64,000 nt of DNA from Pseudomonadota bacterium (GTDB lineage Bacteria > Pseudomonadota > Gammaproteobacteria > Burkholderiales > Burkholderiaceae_C): positions 16,616-80,615 of the forward strand of contig JAEWIF010000054.1 in NCBI GenBank assembly GCA_023387335.1. The letters run 5' to 3'. A program made the position numbers and the translations under genes. Within the stretch, counting starts at the first letter, position 1. Every line of letters starts with the position of its first letter. Below are positions 9,268-17,651 of the stretch, piece after piece. Under the pieces are notes generated by a model. That model had not been told where the DNA came from. It was given only the letters and a program-made list of their open reading frames with translations, and ran no database searches.

Positions 9268-10109
9268 GCGGTGCTCCTTGCAGGATCGGTAGTGGTTCTG
9301 GTGCGGCGCGCGGGCGCCTTCTTCTTTTCGAGCCGCTGCAGGTCCAGCGTGACCCAGGTGGGCGCGTGGTCGCTGGCGTGCGGCTGGCCGCGCACCCAGC
9401 TGTCCACGCCCGCCTCCTGCAGGCAGGGAGCGAGCACGCGGTTGAGCAGCAGGTGGTCGATGCGCAGCCCGGCATTGCGCTGCCAGTGCTGGCGGAAGTA
9501 GTCCCAGAAGGTGAAGACGGCTTCGTCCGGATGCTTGTGCCGCAGCGCGTCGGTCCAGCCCTGCGCCAGCAGCCGCGCGTAGCAGTCGCGGCTTTCCGGC
9601 TGCAGCAGGGCGTCCTTCAGCCAGGAGCGCGGGTTGTAGATGTCGAAGTCGGTGGGCACGACGTTGTAGTCGCCGGCCATCACCACCGGATGCGGGCCGG
9701 CGACCAGCGCGGCCGCGTGCTCGATCAGGCGCTCGAACCAGGCGAGCTTGTATTCGAACTTCGGGCCGGGCTGCGGGTTCCCGTTCGGCAGGTACAGGCA
9801 GCAGACGATGACGCCGTCCACCGCGGCCTCGATATAGCGGCTGTGCGCGTCGTCGGGGTCGCCCGGCAGTTCGCGCCGCGCCTCCACCGGCATGCCGCCG
9901 CGGCTGAGGATGGCCACGCCGTTCCAGGATCGCTGGCCCTTCCACAGCGCGTGGTAGCCCGCGTCGCGCAACTCGGCCGCGGGGAAGGCGCCGTCCATCG
10001 CCTTGAGCTCCTGCAGGCAGGCGATGTCGGGCTGCTCGCGCGCAAGCCATTCGAGCAGGTTGGGCAACCGGCTCTTGATGCCGTTCACGTTGAAGGTGGC
10101 GATCTTCAT
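9264..10109 (-). CDS. xth: Exodeoxyribonuclease III
   Basis: Mg-dependent AP endonuclease and 3'-5' exonuclease of the exonuclease-endonuclease-phosphatase fold, acting in base-excision repair. About 281 residues with all landmarks: MKIATFNVNGIKSR, LQELKAMDG (catalytic Glu), GWNGVAIL-like SWNGVAILSR, VVMAGDYNVVP (Asp and Asn), LRIDHLLLN, and ASDHAPTWV with the catalytic His. The ATG at 10109 gives the canonical N-terminus; an in-frame GTG nine codons upstream is less likely. It overlaps the following small gene by ATGA. The C-terminus is Lys/Arg-rich. Confidence 0.93.
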   Translation of the reverse strand: MKIATFNVNGIKSRLPNLLEWLAREQPDIACLQELKAMDGAFPAAELRDAGYHALWKGQRSWNGVAILSRGGMPVEARRELPGDPDDAHSRYIEAAVDGVIVCCLYLPNGNPQPGPKFEYKLAWFERLIEHAAALVAGPHPVVMAGDYNVVPTDFDIYNPRSWLKDALLQPESRDCYARLLAQGWTDALRHKHPDEAVFTFWDYFRQHWQRNAGLRIDHLLLNRVLAPCLQEAGVDSWVRGQPHASDHAPTWVTLDLQRLEKKKAPARRTRTTTDPARSTA

Positions 10110-10169
10110 CGGGGCTGCCGATGATGGCTCCGCCACGCAGGCACTGCCGTAGGAGCGCGCCGCTTCAAA

Positions 10170-10394
10170 TCACTTCACGCGCGAGCGGCGATAGGCCTCG
10201 GCTCCGCCGCTGCCGCCGCCGTCGGGGAAATCGTGCGGATCGAGCCGCCGGCGGCGCATCTGCGGCGCTTCGATGAGCGTGCTGGCGCTGTTCTCGCCGT
10301 GGTCCGGCTTGGCGGGCACGGACGAGGTGGTGTCGGCCCTGGACTTCGCGTCGCGCGGATGGCTGGGACGCGTGGGCATCGGATCGGAAGGCAT
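10170..10394 (-). CDS. Small basic hypothetical protein
   Basis: A 74-residue, hydrophilic, Pro/Arg/Asp-rich ORF (MPSDPMPTRPSHPRD at the start, GGSGGAEAYRRSRVK at the end), predicted disordered. It has no cysteine, membrane segment or known domain. Only a weak GAAGATGG stretch precedes the ATG. The stop lies about 60 bp from the xth start. Codon bias is compatible with coding, but support is modest. Confidence 0.45.
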   Translation of the reverse strand: MPSDPMPTRPSHPRDAKSRADTTSSVPAKPDHGENSASTLIEAPQMRRRRLDPHDFPDGGGSGGAEAYRRSRVK

Positions 10395-10502
10395 GGCGCC
10401 ATCTTCGTCGCTGCACCGCGCGCGGCGGGTAGGTGCGGCCAGCGGCGCGGCGTAGGAACGGCACCGCAGAACTTTGCGTGCGGGTCGCCGTTCCAACTTC
10501 GG

Positions 10503-10955
10503 ATGCACCGCCCGGCCGCCCTCGCCTGCCTCTGCATGGCCGTCTTCGTGCCCATGCCGGCGACGGCGGCGGACCCGCTCAAGTCCGAGGCCTGCGGCGA
10601 GCGGCTGGCCGCGCTGGAATCCGCGCGACGGCAAGCGCCCGGCAGCGCGCAGGTCGAAGCCCTGCGGGAGCAGGCCACGCGCGCCTGCCTCGGCGGCGGT
10701 GGGCAGGCCCAGCGGCCCAGCCCGACCGCGCAGGCGCCGCTCCTGGTGCCGCCGCCCGTGATCACGGTCGAGCCCGCCCAGCCGGTGCCCCCGCGCCCGG
10801 CCTCGCCTCCGAACGAACCGCCGCCGGTGGTGACGTCCTGCGACCTGGGCGGCTGCTGGGACAGCAACGGCGCCCGCCTGAACCGCGCCGGCCCCCAGCT
10901 CATCGGCCCGCGCGGCGCCTGCACGACCGTGGGCGCCACGGTGTACTGCCCATGA
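10503..10955 (+). CDS. Secreted Pro-rich hypothetical protein
   Basis: A 150-residue protein with a likely Sec signal peptide (residues 1-22, ending PATA). A helical stretch with two cysteines follows (SEACGERL and RACLGG), then a Pro-rich linker (about 75-110) and a compact Cys-rich tail (CDLGGCWDSNGARLNRAG, then GACTTVGATVYCP). The tail may be disulfide-bonded in the periplasm. Similar tails occur in small secreted proteins of Burkholderiales, but no named family is recognised. It has no strong ribosome site. Confidence 0.65.
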   Translation: MHRPAALACLCMAVFVPMPATAADPLKSEACGERLAALESARRQAPGSAQVEALREQATRACLGGGGQAQRPSPTAQAPLLVPPPVITVEPAQPVPPRPASPPNEPPPVVTSCDLGGCWDSNGARLNRAGPQLIGPRGACTTVGATVYCP

Positions 10956-11060
10956 CGGGGCAGCAGCGGCTGACAGCGATTGCAAGACGATTCCTACGCC
11001 ACGGCACGGACTGGCGTGGCGCAATGCCTCTTCCCCATGCACACAGGAGCATTGCAAACG

Positions 11061-11234
11061 ATGGGCCGAATGATCGTCACCGAAGCCGACCGCCAGCGCA
11101 GTCCCAAGCCCCAGGCGTCGCCGGAATACACCCCGCCGCGCCAATCCATCGGCCAGAAGATCAGCCAGGAGCGCGGATCCCACACCCGCAACAAGAAGAA
11201 TCCCGGCAAGCGCGCCCACAAGGGCGGGAGCTAG
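11061..11234 (+). CDS. Small basic hypothetical protein
   Basis: A 57-residue, very basic ORF (MGRMIVTEADRQRSPKPQ at the start, KKNPGKRAHKGGS at the end), predicted disordered. A CAGGAG ribosome site lies 12 nt upstream, and a second ATG three codons in is possible. It is followed 22 bp later by another small gene in the same direction. It may bind nucleic acid through its basic tail; this is a guess from composition. Confidence 0.5.
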   Translation: MGRMIVTEADRQRSPKPQASPEYTPPRQSIGQKISQERGSHTRNKKNPGKRAHKGGS

Positions 11235-11256
11235 AACTTTCGTCAAAGGAGCATCG

Positions 11257-11502
11257 ATGAAGCTGGACATCTATCGCCGGCCCGAGCCGGAGCACAAGCT
11301 CTCCTTCCTGGCCGTTCCGGCCGGCCAGGAGATCCCGCAGGAGGCGATCAACGTGGATTGGCACGTGGTCGGCAACAACCTCGAGTTCGACGTCGAGGCG
11401 TCGCAGCTGGCGGACTACGGCATCGACGACCCCGCCAAGCAGATCCAGGAAAAGGGCTACGCCATCACCAGCGTCTACCACCAGGTCGAAGCGGGCGGCT
11501 GA
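11257..11502 (+). CDS. Small conserved protein (DUF6139-like)
   Basis: An 81-residue acidic protein (MKLDIYRRPEPEHKLSFLAVP at the start, DPAKQIQEKGYAITSVYHQ near the end) that reads as a compact globular domain. The pattern recalls the small DUF6139-type proteins common in Comamonadaceae; this is from memory and unverified. An AAGGAG ribosome site lies 6 nt before the ATG. It follows another small gene by 22 bp. No function is known. Confidence 0.7.
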   Translation: MKLDIYRRPEPEHKLSFLAVPAGQEIPQEAINVDWHVVGNNLEFDVEASQLADYGIDDPAKQIQEKGYAITSVYHQVEAGG

Positions 11503-11578
11503 CATTCGCCGGCGCGGCGAATCGCGCCACGAGTCGGGTCGGCTGTGCTAGAAACGGCGCGGGCCTTCCGCGACCCGC

Positions 11579-13777
11579 ATGCGCATCCGCACCCGACTCC
11601 TGCTGTTATCGCTTGCCGTGCTCGTGCCCGCGCTGATCGGCGCGGCCGTCGGCATCGGCTATGTCTACCTCGAGCAGCGCACGCTGCATCGCCAGAACCT
11701 GCGCGAGACGGTCCGCGCGCTGGCCATGGTGCTCGATCGCGAGCTCGGCGAGCGCGAGACCATCCTGAAGGTGCTGGCGGCCTCGCCCGCGCTGGAGGCG
11801 GGCGAGCTGCGCGCCTTCTACGACCACGCCCGCGCGCTGGTCGATCGCAGCCACACCACCATCATCCTGTCCGACCTCGACGGCCAGCAGCTGCTGAACA
11901 CGCGACTGCCGCTGGAATCGCCGCGCCCGCGCATGCTGCCGATGGAGCGCGAGTTCCGCGCGCGCTACGGGCCCGAGCCCACGCTGGTGAGCAACCTGTA
12001 CGTGCCGCCGGCGGGCCTGGGGCCGGCCAGCTTCGCCATCCAGGTGCCGGTGCGGCACAAGGGCGAGATCCGGCAGTTCCTGAGCATGGCCACCTTCGCC
12101 AGCCAGCTGCAGCGGCTGTTCAGCGACCAGGGACTGCCCGCCGAGTGGCACGCCACCATCATCGACCGCGAGGGCGTGATCGTCGCGCGCAGCCGCGAGT
12201 CGGACCGCGTCGTCGGTTCGCGCGTGCGGCCCGATCTGCTGGCGCAGCTGCGCGAGTCGCCCGAAGGCTTCCATCCCGGGCTGACGCTGGGAGGCACGCC
12301 GGCCGTCGCCTACTTCAGCCGCTCGCCGCGTTCCGAATGGTTCTTCCTGGTCAGCGTGCCCGACAGCGAGCTGGACCGCGCCGGCCTGCGCGCCGCCGCC
12401 TACCTGGGCGCGATCACGCTGCTGCTGCTCGGTCTGGCCGTCGCGGCGGCGTTCGCGGTCGGACGCGGGATCGCGCGACCGATGGAATCGCTGCGGCGCG
12501 CCGCCGAACGCCTGGGCCGAAACGAGCCGGTGCAGGACCGGACGTACGGCGTCGTCGAAGTCGACGAAGTGCGGCACGCGATGGCGGAAGCCAGCGGCCG
12601 GCTGCGGCAGACCAACGCCGACCTGGAGCACCAGGTGGCCGAGGCGGTGGCCAGCTACGAGAGCTCGCAGCGGGCGCTGGTGCAGGCGCAGAAGCTGGAG
12701 GCGCTGGGCCGGCTGACCGGCGGCATCGCCCACGACTTCAACAACGTGCTGCAGACGCTCACCACCGGCCTGCAGGCCGCGCGCCTCGACGCGCCGGACA
12801 AGGTGCGCCTGCTGCTCGCCACCTGCGAGCGCGCCGTGGCCCGCGGCAGCGAGCTGGCGCGCCAGCTGATGGTGTTCGGCCGCGTGCAGGAGGTCCGCGT
12901 CGAGACTTTCGAGCTGGGCCGGCGCCTGCTCGAGGCGCAGCCGATGCTGGCCGGCGCGCTGCCCACCAACATCGCCTTCAGCCTGGAGGCGCCGCGCCCG
13001 CTGGGGACGGTCAAGGCCGACCCGCTGCAGCTGGAGCTGGCGCTGCTCAACCTGGTGCTGAACGCGCGCGACGCCATGCCCGCCGGCGGCAGCCTGCGGC
13101 TGCACGCCTGGGCCGCGCACGGCATCGCGCCGGCCGACCTGGCCCAGGGCGACTGGCTGGCGATCTCGCTGCACGACAGCGGCGAGGGCATGAGCGCCGA
13201 GGTGCTCGCGCGCGCCTTCGACCCCTTCTTCACCACCAAGGGCGTGGGCCGTGGCTCCGGCATGGGCCTGGCGCAGGCCTACGGCTTCGCGCGCCAGAGC
13301 GGCGGCACGCTGGTGCTGGAAAGCCGCGTGGGCGAAGGCACGACGGCCACGCTGTACCTGCCGCTCAGCGCCGAGCCGCTGCCGGCACCGGCGGCGGACG
13401 AAGCGCCGGCCGCCGGCGTGCAGGGCCACGGGCGCGTGCTGCTAGTCGAAGACGATCCGCTGGTGCGCGAGACCGTGCGCACCGGCCTGGAGGCGTCGGG
13501 CTTCGAGGTGCACGCCGCCGGCAGCGCCGACGAGGCGCTGCGCCACCTGGCCGCCGGCGAGCCGATCGAGGTGGTCTTCACCGACGTGGTCATGCCCGGC
13601 GCGCTGAGCGGCGTGGACCTGGCGCGCCGCGTCGCCCGCGATTTCCCGCGCGTGCGGGTGGTCATCGCCACCGGTTATTCCGACCGCAGCGTGCAGCTGC
13701 CGGGGGTCAAGGCCCTGGCCAAGCCCTACGACCTGCGGCAGGCCGTGGCGGCGCTGAACGAGGCGCTGGGGCGCTGA
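11579..13777 (+). CDS. Hybrid sensor histidine kinase with periplasmic sensor and receiver
   Basis: A 732-residue membrane kinase. TM1 is at about 6-28, a periplasmic CACHE-like sensor domain at about 30-275, TM2 at 275-297 and HAMP at 298-350. A HisKA-type domain follows with phospho-acceptor His385 in GGIAHDFNN. The HATPase domain (510-600) contains NLVLNARDAMPAGG, DSGEGM and FTTKGVGRGSGMGLAQ. A C-terminal receiver (620-732) carries Asp669 in TDVVMPG. The signal is unknown. No cognate response regulator is adjacent, and the receiver may autoregulate the kinase. The layout closely parallels the kinase at 20388-22571. Confidence 0.92.
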   Translation: MRIRTRLLLLSLAVLVPALIGAAVGIGYVYLEQRTLHRQNLRETVRALAMVLDRELGERETILKVLAASPALEAGELRAFYDHARALVDRSHTTIILSDLDGQQLLNTRLPLESPRPRMLPMEREFRARYGPEPTLVSNLYVPPAGLGPASFAIQVPVRHKGEIRQFLSMATFASQLQRLFSDQGLPAEWHATIIDREGVIVARSRESDRVVGSRVRPDLLAQLRESPEGFHPGLTLGGTPAVAYFSRSPRSEWFFLVSVPDSELDRAGLRAAAYLGAITLLLLGLAVAAAFAVGRGIARPMESLRRAAERLGRNEPVQDRTYGVVEVDEVRHAMAEASGRLRQTNADLEHQVAEAVASYESSQRALVQAQKLEALGRLTGGIAHDFNNVLQTLTTGLQAARLDAPDKVRLLLATCERAVARGSELARQLMVFGRVQEVRVETFELGRRLLEAQPMLAGALPTNIAFSLEAPRPLGTVKADPLQLELALLNLVLNARDAMPAGGSLRLHAWAAHGIAPADLAQGDWLAISLHDSGEGMSAEVLARAFDPFFTTKGVGRGSGMGLAQAYGFARQSGGTLVLESRVGEGTTATLYLPLSAEPLPAPAADEAPAAGVQGHGRVLLVEDDPLVRETVRTGLEASGFEVHAAGSADEALRHLAAGEPIEVVFTDVVMPGALSGVDLARRVARDFPRVRVVIATGYSDRSVQLPGVKALAKPYDLRQAVAALNEALGR

Positions 13778-13810
13778 GGCGCCCGCCGCGACGGCGGCGA
13801 CAATCTCCCC

Positions 13811-16072
13811 ATGCAGTACACCGTCCCGGTCCGCACGCTGTGCGAGTTCACCGCCAAGGCCGGCGACCTCGACCTGCGCTTCACCCCGGCGCCCACCGCG
13901 CTGGAGGGCATCGCCGGGCATGCGGCGGTGACGGCCCGGCGCGGCGGGGGCTACGAGCGCGAGGTGACGCTCGAGGGCGTGTACGAGCGGCTGCGCGTGC
14001 GCGGGCGCGCCGACGGCTACGACCCCGGCCGCAACCGGCTGGAGGAGATCAAGACGCACCGCGGCGACCTCAAGCGCCAGCCCGCCAACCACCGGCACCT
14101 GCACTGGGCGCAGGCGCGCATCTACGCGGCGCTGCTGTGCGAGGCGCGCGGCATCGAGTCGCTGTCGGTCGCGCTCGTCTATTTCGACGTCGCCTCGCAG
14201 AAGGAAACCCTGATCGAGGCGGTGCACACGCGCACCGAGCTGCGCGCCTTCTTCGAGCAGCAGTGCGCCCGCTTCCTCGCCTGGGCCGACCAGGAGCTGG
14301 CCCACCGCGGCGAGCGCGACGCGGCGCTGTCCGCCCTCGCCTTCCCGCATCCCTCGTTCCGCACCGGCCAGCGCGAGCTGGCCGAGGATGCGTACCGGGC
14401 CGCCGCGCAAGGCCGCTGCCTGCTGGCGCAGGCGCCCACCGGCATCGGCAAGACCGTGGGCACGCTGTTCCCGGTGCTGAAGGCGGCGCCGGCCCGCGCG
14501 ATCGACAAGGTGTTCTTCCTCGCGGCCAAGACGCCCGGCCGGCAGCTGGCGCTGGACGCGGTGGACCGCATCGCGGGCAACGACACGCCGCTGCGCGTGC
14601 TCGAACTCACCGCGCGCGACAAGGCCTGCGAACACCCGGACAAGGCCTGCCACGGCGACTCCTGCCCGCTGGCCAAGGGCTTCTACGACCGCCTGCCGGC
14701 CGCGCGCGCCGCCGCCCTCGCGCAGCGGCGCATGGACCGCACGGCGCTGCGCGACACCGCGCTGGCGCACCAGGTCTGCCCCTACTACCTCTCCCAGGAA
14801 CTCGCCCGCTGGACCGACGTGGTGGTGGGCGACTACCACTACTTCTTCGACGGCTCGGCGCTGCTGCATGCGCTCGCGCAGGAGCACGGCTGGCGCGCCG
14901 CGCTGCTGGTGGACGAGGCGCACAACCTGCCGGACCGCGGGCGGGAGATGTACTCGGCGCAGATGGACCCGGCCGCGCTCAACGCGCTGCGTCGCGGCGC
15001 GCCGTCGAAGTTGCGCCGTCCGATGGCGCGGCTGGCGCGCGAATGGGACGCGCTGGCCGCCGCGCAGACGGCCGACTACTCGGCGCACGAGGCGCTGCCG
15101 CAGGACTGGTTCGAGGCCCTGCAGCACACCGCTTCGGCGATCGGCGACCACCTGGCCGAAGCGCCGCACGAGCCCGCGCCGCAGCTGCAGCAGTTCTGGT
15201 TCGACGCGCTCGCCATGCTGCGCCTGGGCGAAAGCTTCGGCGAGCACTCGGTCTTCGACGTCACGCTGCGCCACGGCCCACGCGGGCCGCAGGCGCTGCC
15301 CTGCATCCGCAACCTGATCCCGGCACCCTTCCTCGGCCCGCGCGTGCGCGACGCCCACGCGTCCATCCTGTTCTCGGCCACGCTCAATCCGTTCGACTTC
15401 TACCGCGACACGCTGGGCCTGCCCTTGGACACGGTGTGGACCGACGTGGCGTCGCCGTTCTCGGCGGAGCAGTTGTCGGTGCGGCTGGTGCGCAGCATCT
15501 CCACGCGCTGGCAGGACCGCGACCGCTCGCTGCAGCCGATCGCGGAACTGATCGCGCGGCAGTACGCGGACGCGCCGGGCAACTACCTCGCGTTCTTCAG
15601 CAGCTTCGACTACATGCGCCGCGTCGCCACGCTGCTGCGCGAGCGGCATCCCCAACTGCCCGTGTTCGAGCAGTCGCCGCAGATGCCGGAAGCGCAGCGC
15701 CGCGAGTTCCTGGACCGCTTCGCGCCGGGCGGCCGCGCGCTCGGCTTCGCCGTGCTGGGCGGCTCGTTCGGCGAAGGCATCGACCTGCCGGGCGACCGCC
15801 TGGTGGGCGCGTTCATCGCCACGCTCGGCCTGCCGCAGGTGAACCCGGTCAACGAGGAGATGCGACGCCGCATGGGCCGCGCGTTCGGCGCGGGCTACGA
15901 CTACGCCTACCTCTACCCAGGCATCCGCAAGGTCGTGCAGGCCGCCGGCCGCGTCATCCGCACGCGCGAGGACCGCGGTACGGTCGTCCTGATCGACGAC
16001 CGCTTCGCGCAGCCCGCGGTGCGGGCGCTGCTGCCGGCCTGGTGGAAGGTGGAGATGGCCGGCAAAGCCTGA
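13811..16072 (+). CDS. PD-(D/E)XK nuclease fused to an XPD/DinG-type Fe-S helicase
   Basis: A 753-residue DNA-processing protein. Residues about 50-160 form a Cas4/RecB-like nuclease module: Asp68 (RGRADGYD), Glu79-x-Lys81 (LEEIKTH), and a Gln101...Tyr105 (HWAQARIYA) signature. The rest is a superfamily 2 helicase with Walker A APTGIGKT (208-215), four cluster cysteines (Cys273, Cys280, Cys285, Cys323) and a DEAH box (368-371). Late motifs are EGIDLPGDRLVG and a QAAGRVIRTREDRG arginine finger. It probably unwinds and trims DNA in repair. A second, nuclease-free helicase of this family lies at 56886-58946. Confidence 0.92.
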   Translation: MQYTVPVRTLCEFTAKAGDLDLRFTPAPTALEGIAGHAAVTARRGGGYEREVTLEGVYERLRVRGRADGYDPGRNRLEEIKTHRGDLKRQPANHRHLHWAQARIYAALLCEARGIESLSVALVYFDVASQKETLIEAVHTRTELRAFFEQQCARFLAWADQELAHRGERDAALSALAFPHPSFRTGQRELAEDAYRAAAQGRCLLAQAPTGIGKTVGTLFPVLKAAPARAIDKVFFLAAKTPGRQLALDAVDRIAGNDTPLRVLELTARDKACEHPDKACHGDSCPLAKGFYDRLPAARAAALAQRRMDRTALRDTALAHQVCPYYLSQELARWTDVVVGDYHYFFDGSALLHALAQEHGWRAALLVDEAHNLPDRGREMYSAQMDPAALNALRRGAPSKLRRPMARLAREWDALAAAQTADYSAHEALPQDWFEALQHTASAIGDHLAEAPHEPAPQLQQFWFDALAMLRLGESFGEHSVFDVTLRHGPRGPQALPCIRNLIPAPFLGPRVRDAHASILFSATLNPFDFYRDTLGLPLDTVWTDVASPFSAEQLSVRLVRSISTRWQDRDRSLQPIAELIARQYADAPGNYLAFFSSFDYMRRVATLLRERHPQLPVFEQSPQMPEAQRREFLDRFAPGGRALGFAVLGGSFGEGIDLPGDRLVGAFIATLGLPQVNPVNEEMRRRMGRAFGAGYDYAYLYPGIRKVVQAAGRVIRTREDRGTVVLIDDRFAQPAVRALLPAWWKVEMAGKA

Positions 16073-16117
16073 GGAGGCGTTCCCGGCCTGTCGGCAAAAC
16101 CTACCGGGCGTCCACGC

Positions 16118-16384
16118 TCAGAAAGCGCCCGCGCCTTCGGTGCCGAAGACGGTGCCGCCGGTGGCGTTGGGCACGCGGTCCATGGGGCCGCTGGCGCCGG
16201 TGGGCGACGGCACCAGCGTCGTGTAGCCGCCGCTCGCGCCCATGGCGGCGGTGCCGCTGGAGGAACTGCTTCCCGTCGTGCTTCTTCGTCCCATCGACGA
16301 GTCGCTCGCGCATGCGGTCGCGAGCGCGGCGGTCAGGCACAGCCCCAGCAGGGCGGGAAGGCGGGTGTGGTTCTTGGTAGCCAT
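16118..16384 (-). CDS. Small secreted Ser/Gly-rich protein, possible lipoprotein
   Basis: An 88-residue protein with a basic N-terminus, a hydrophobic segment (LLGLCLTAALATA) and a cysteine at residue 25. The site LATAC is an imperfect lipobox, so lipidation or signal peptidase I cleavage are both possible. The mature part is Ser/Gly/Thr-rich and probably disordered. A GAGGAG ribosome site precedes the ATG. It is divergent from the hydrolase gene. No family is recognised. Confidence 0.6.
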   Translation of the reverse strand: MATKNHTRLPALLGLCLTAALATACASDSSMGRRSTTGSSSSSGTAAMGASGGYTTLVPSPTGASGPMDRVPNATGGTVFGTEGAGAF

Positions 16385-16509
16385 GGTTTGCAAACTCCTC
16401 GGTCGTTGCAAGGTTGGGATGGAGCGCGGTGCCAACGCGCATGGCTCCAATGGGCGGCAATCCCCATGCCACTCCCCACGAGTTGCCCGGGCTCGGGAAG
16501 AATCGGTGC

Positions 16510-17340
16510 ATGAAGGATGACCCGGTGAACCAACCTCGTCGCGGCCTGGCCGCGCTGCTCTTCTCGTCGTTGTTCGGCCGCGCATCGGCGCAGCAGCCCG
16601 CCGCACCGTCGACGATGCGCCGCGCGCGCGTCGGCATCGTGCTGCTGCACGGCATTGGCGCCACCGGCGCGGCCATGGAGCCGCTGGCCGCGCGCTGGCG
16701 GCAGAACGGCTGGACCGTCGGCACGCCCGACCTGCCCTACGGCGGAAACGCCGCGTTCAGCCGCGACGTCGCGGCGGCCGAGGCGATCGTGCTCGCCGAG
16801 CTCGAAAAGCTGCGCAAGGGCGGCGCCGAGCGCTTGGTGATGGCCGGCTTCAGCATCGGCGGCTTCTTCGCGGCGCACATGGCCGGCCGCGCGCAGGTCG
16901 ATGCACTCGTGTCGATCGCGCCGAACGGAGGATCCGACATGAAGCAGCTGGACGACCAGCTGGCCCGCGCGCGCGAGCTGATCGCGCAAGGCCGCGGCCA
17001 GCAGCCCACGCTGCTGTACGACGCCGCCGTGGTCGGCTCCGAACGCTACGAACTGCCGGCCGCCACGCCCGCCGCCTACGTGTCCTGGTACGACCCGAAG
17101 GGCGCGATGAACTGGCGCGGCGTGTGGCAGCGGCTGCGGCCCGGCACGCCGGTGTTCCTGGTGGTGCCGACCAGGGACCTGGCCAACCTGCGCAAGGTCA
17201 AGCGCGAACTCTGGGAAGGCCTGCCGCCGCATCGCGCGAACAAGCTGTACGAGCCGCGCGCGGACCACCTCGGCGCTTCGATGGCGTCGGCCGACGCCGC
17301 GGCCGCCTGGCTGAAGGAAACGGTCGAGTCACCGGGCTGA
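16510..17340 (+). CDS. Alpha/beta-hydrolase, exported
   Basis: A 276-residue alpha/beta-hydrolase. VGIVLLHGIGATG carries the oxyanion HG motif near residue 47. The nucleophile elbow GFSIGG lies near residue 115, VPTRDLANL is the likely acid-loop region, and RADHLGAS contains the catalytic His. An N-terminal RRGLAALLFSSLFGRASA segment looks like a signal, possibly Tat, so export is likely. The dienelactone-hydrolase-like core suggests an esterase of unknown substrate. The ATG at 16510 follows a region with no clear ribosome site. Confidence 0.75.
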   Translation: MKDDPVNQPRRGLAALLFSSLFGRASAQQPAAPSTMRRARVGIVLLHGIGATGAAMEPLAARWRQNGWTVGTPDLPYGGNAAFSRDVAAAEAIVLAELEKLRKGGAERLVMAGFSIGGFFAAHMAGRAQVDALVSIAPNGGSDMKQLDDQLARARELIAQGRGQQPTLLYDAAVVGSERYELPAATPAAYVSWYDPKGAMNWRGVWQRLRPGTPVFLVVPTRDLANLRKVKRELWEGLPPHRANKLYEPRADHLGASMASADAAAAWLKETVESPG

Positions 17341-17459
17341 TCCGTGGCTCGACAGGGCCTGTCGGAGGCCTCGCACGCTAGTGTTCTCCTTGCTCTTGCA
17401 CTCGCGCCTCGCGCTTGCCCTTAAGGTGATTCCATCACTTCACCGAAAGGAGCACCTCC

Positions 17460-17645
17460 ATGAAGGAAGAGCAAGTCAAGGGCAAGCTGAAGCAAGGCAT
17501 GGGCGAGGCCCAGGAGCACCTCGGTCGCGTGACCGGCAACCGCGAGCAGGAAATCAAGGGCCATGCGCGCGAGCAGGAAGGCAAGGTCGAGAAGAAGGTC
17601 GGCGACGTCAAGGACGCCGCGGACAAGCTGACGCGCAAGCCGTAA
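17460..17645 (+). CDS. CsbD-family stress protein
   Basis: A 61-residue Lys/Glu-rich protein with the CsbD repeat pattern (VKGKLKQGMGEAQEHLGRVTG, then KVGDVKDAADKL). Members are small and disordered, and are induced in stationary phase or by stress. AAAGGAG precedes the ATG at good spacing. The next gene converges from 6 bp away. Confidence 0.92.
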   Translation: MKEEQVKGKLKQGMGEAQEHLGRVTGNREQEIKGHAREQEGKVEKKVGDVKDAADKLTRKP

Positions 17646-17651
17646 GGACGC

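Noticed and set aside
11545..16380. 1611-codon plus-strand frame across the kinase and helicase
   Set aside because: It spans two independent well-defined genes in another frame and is Arg/Ala/Gly-rich without domains.
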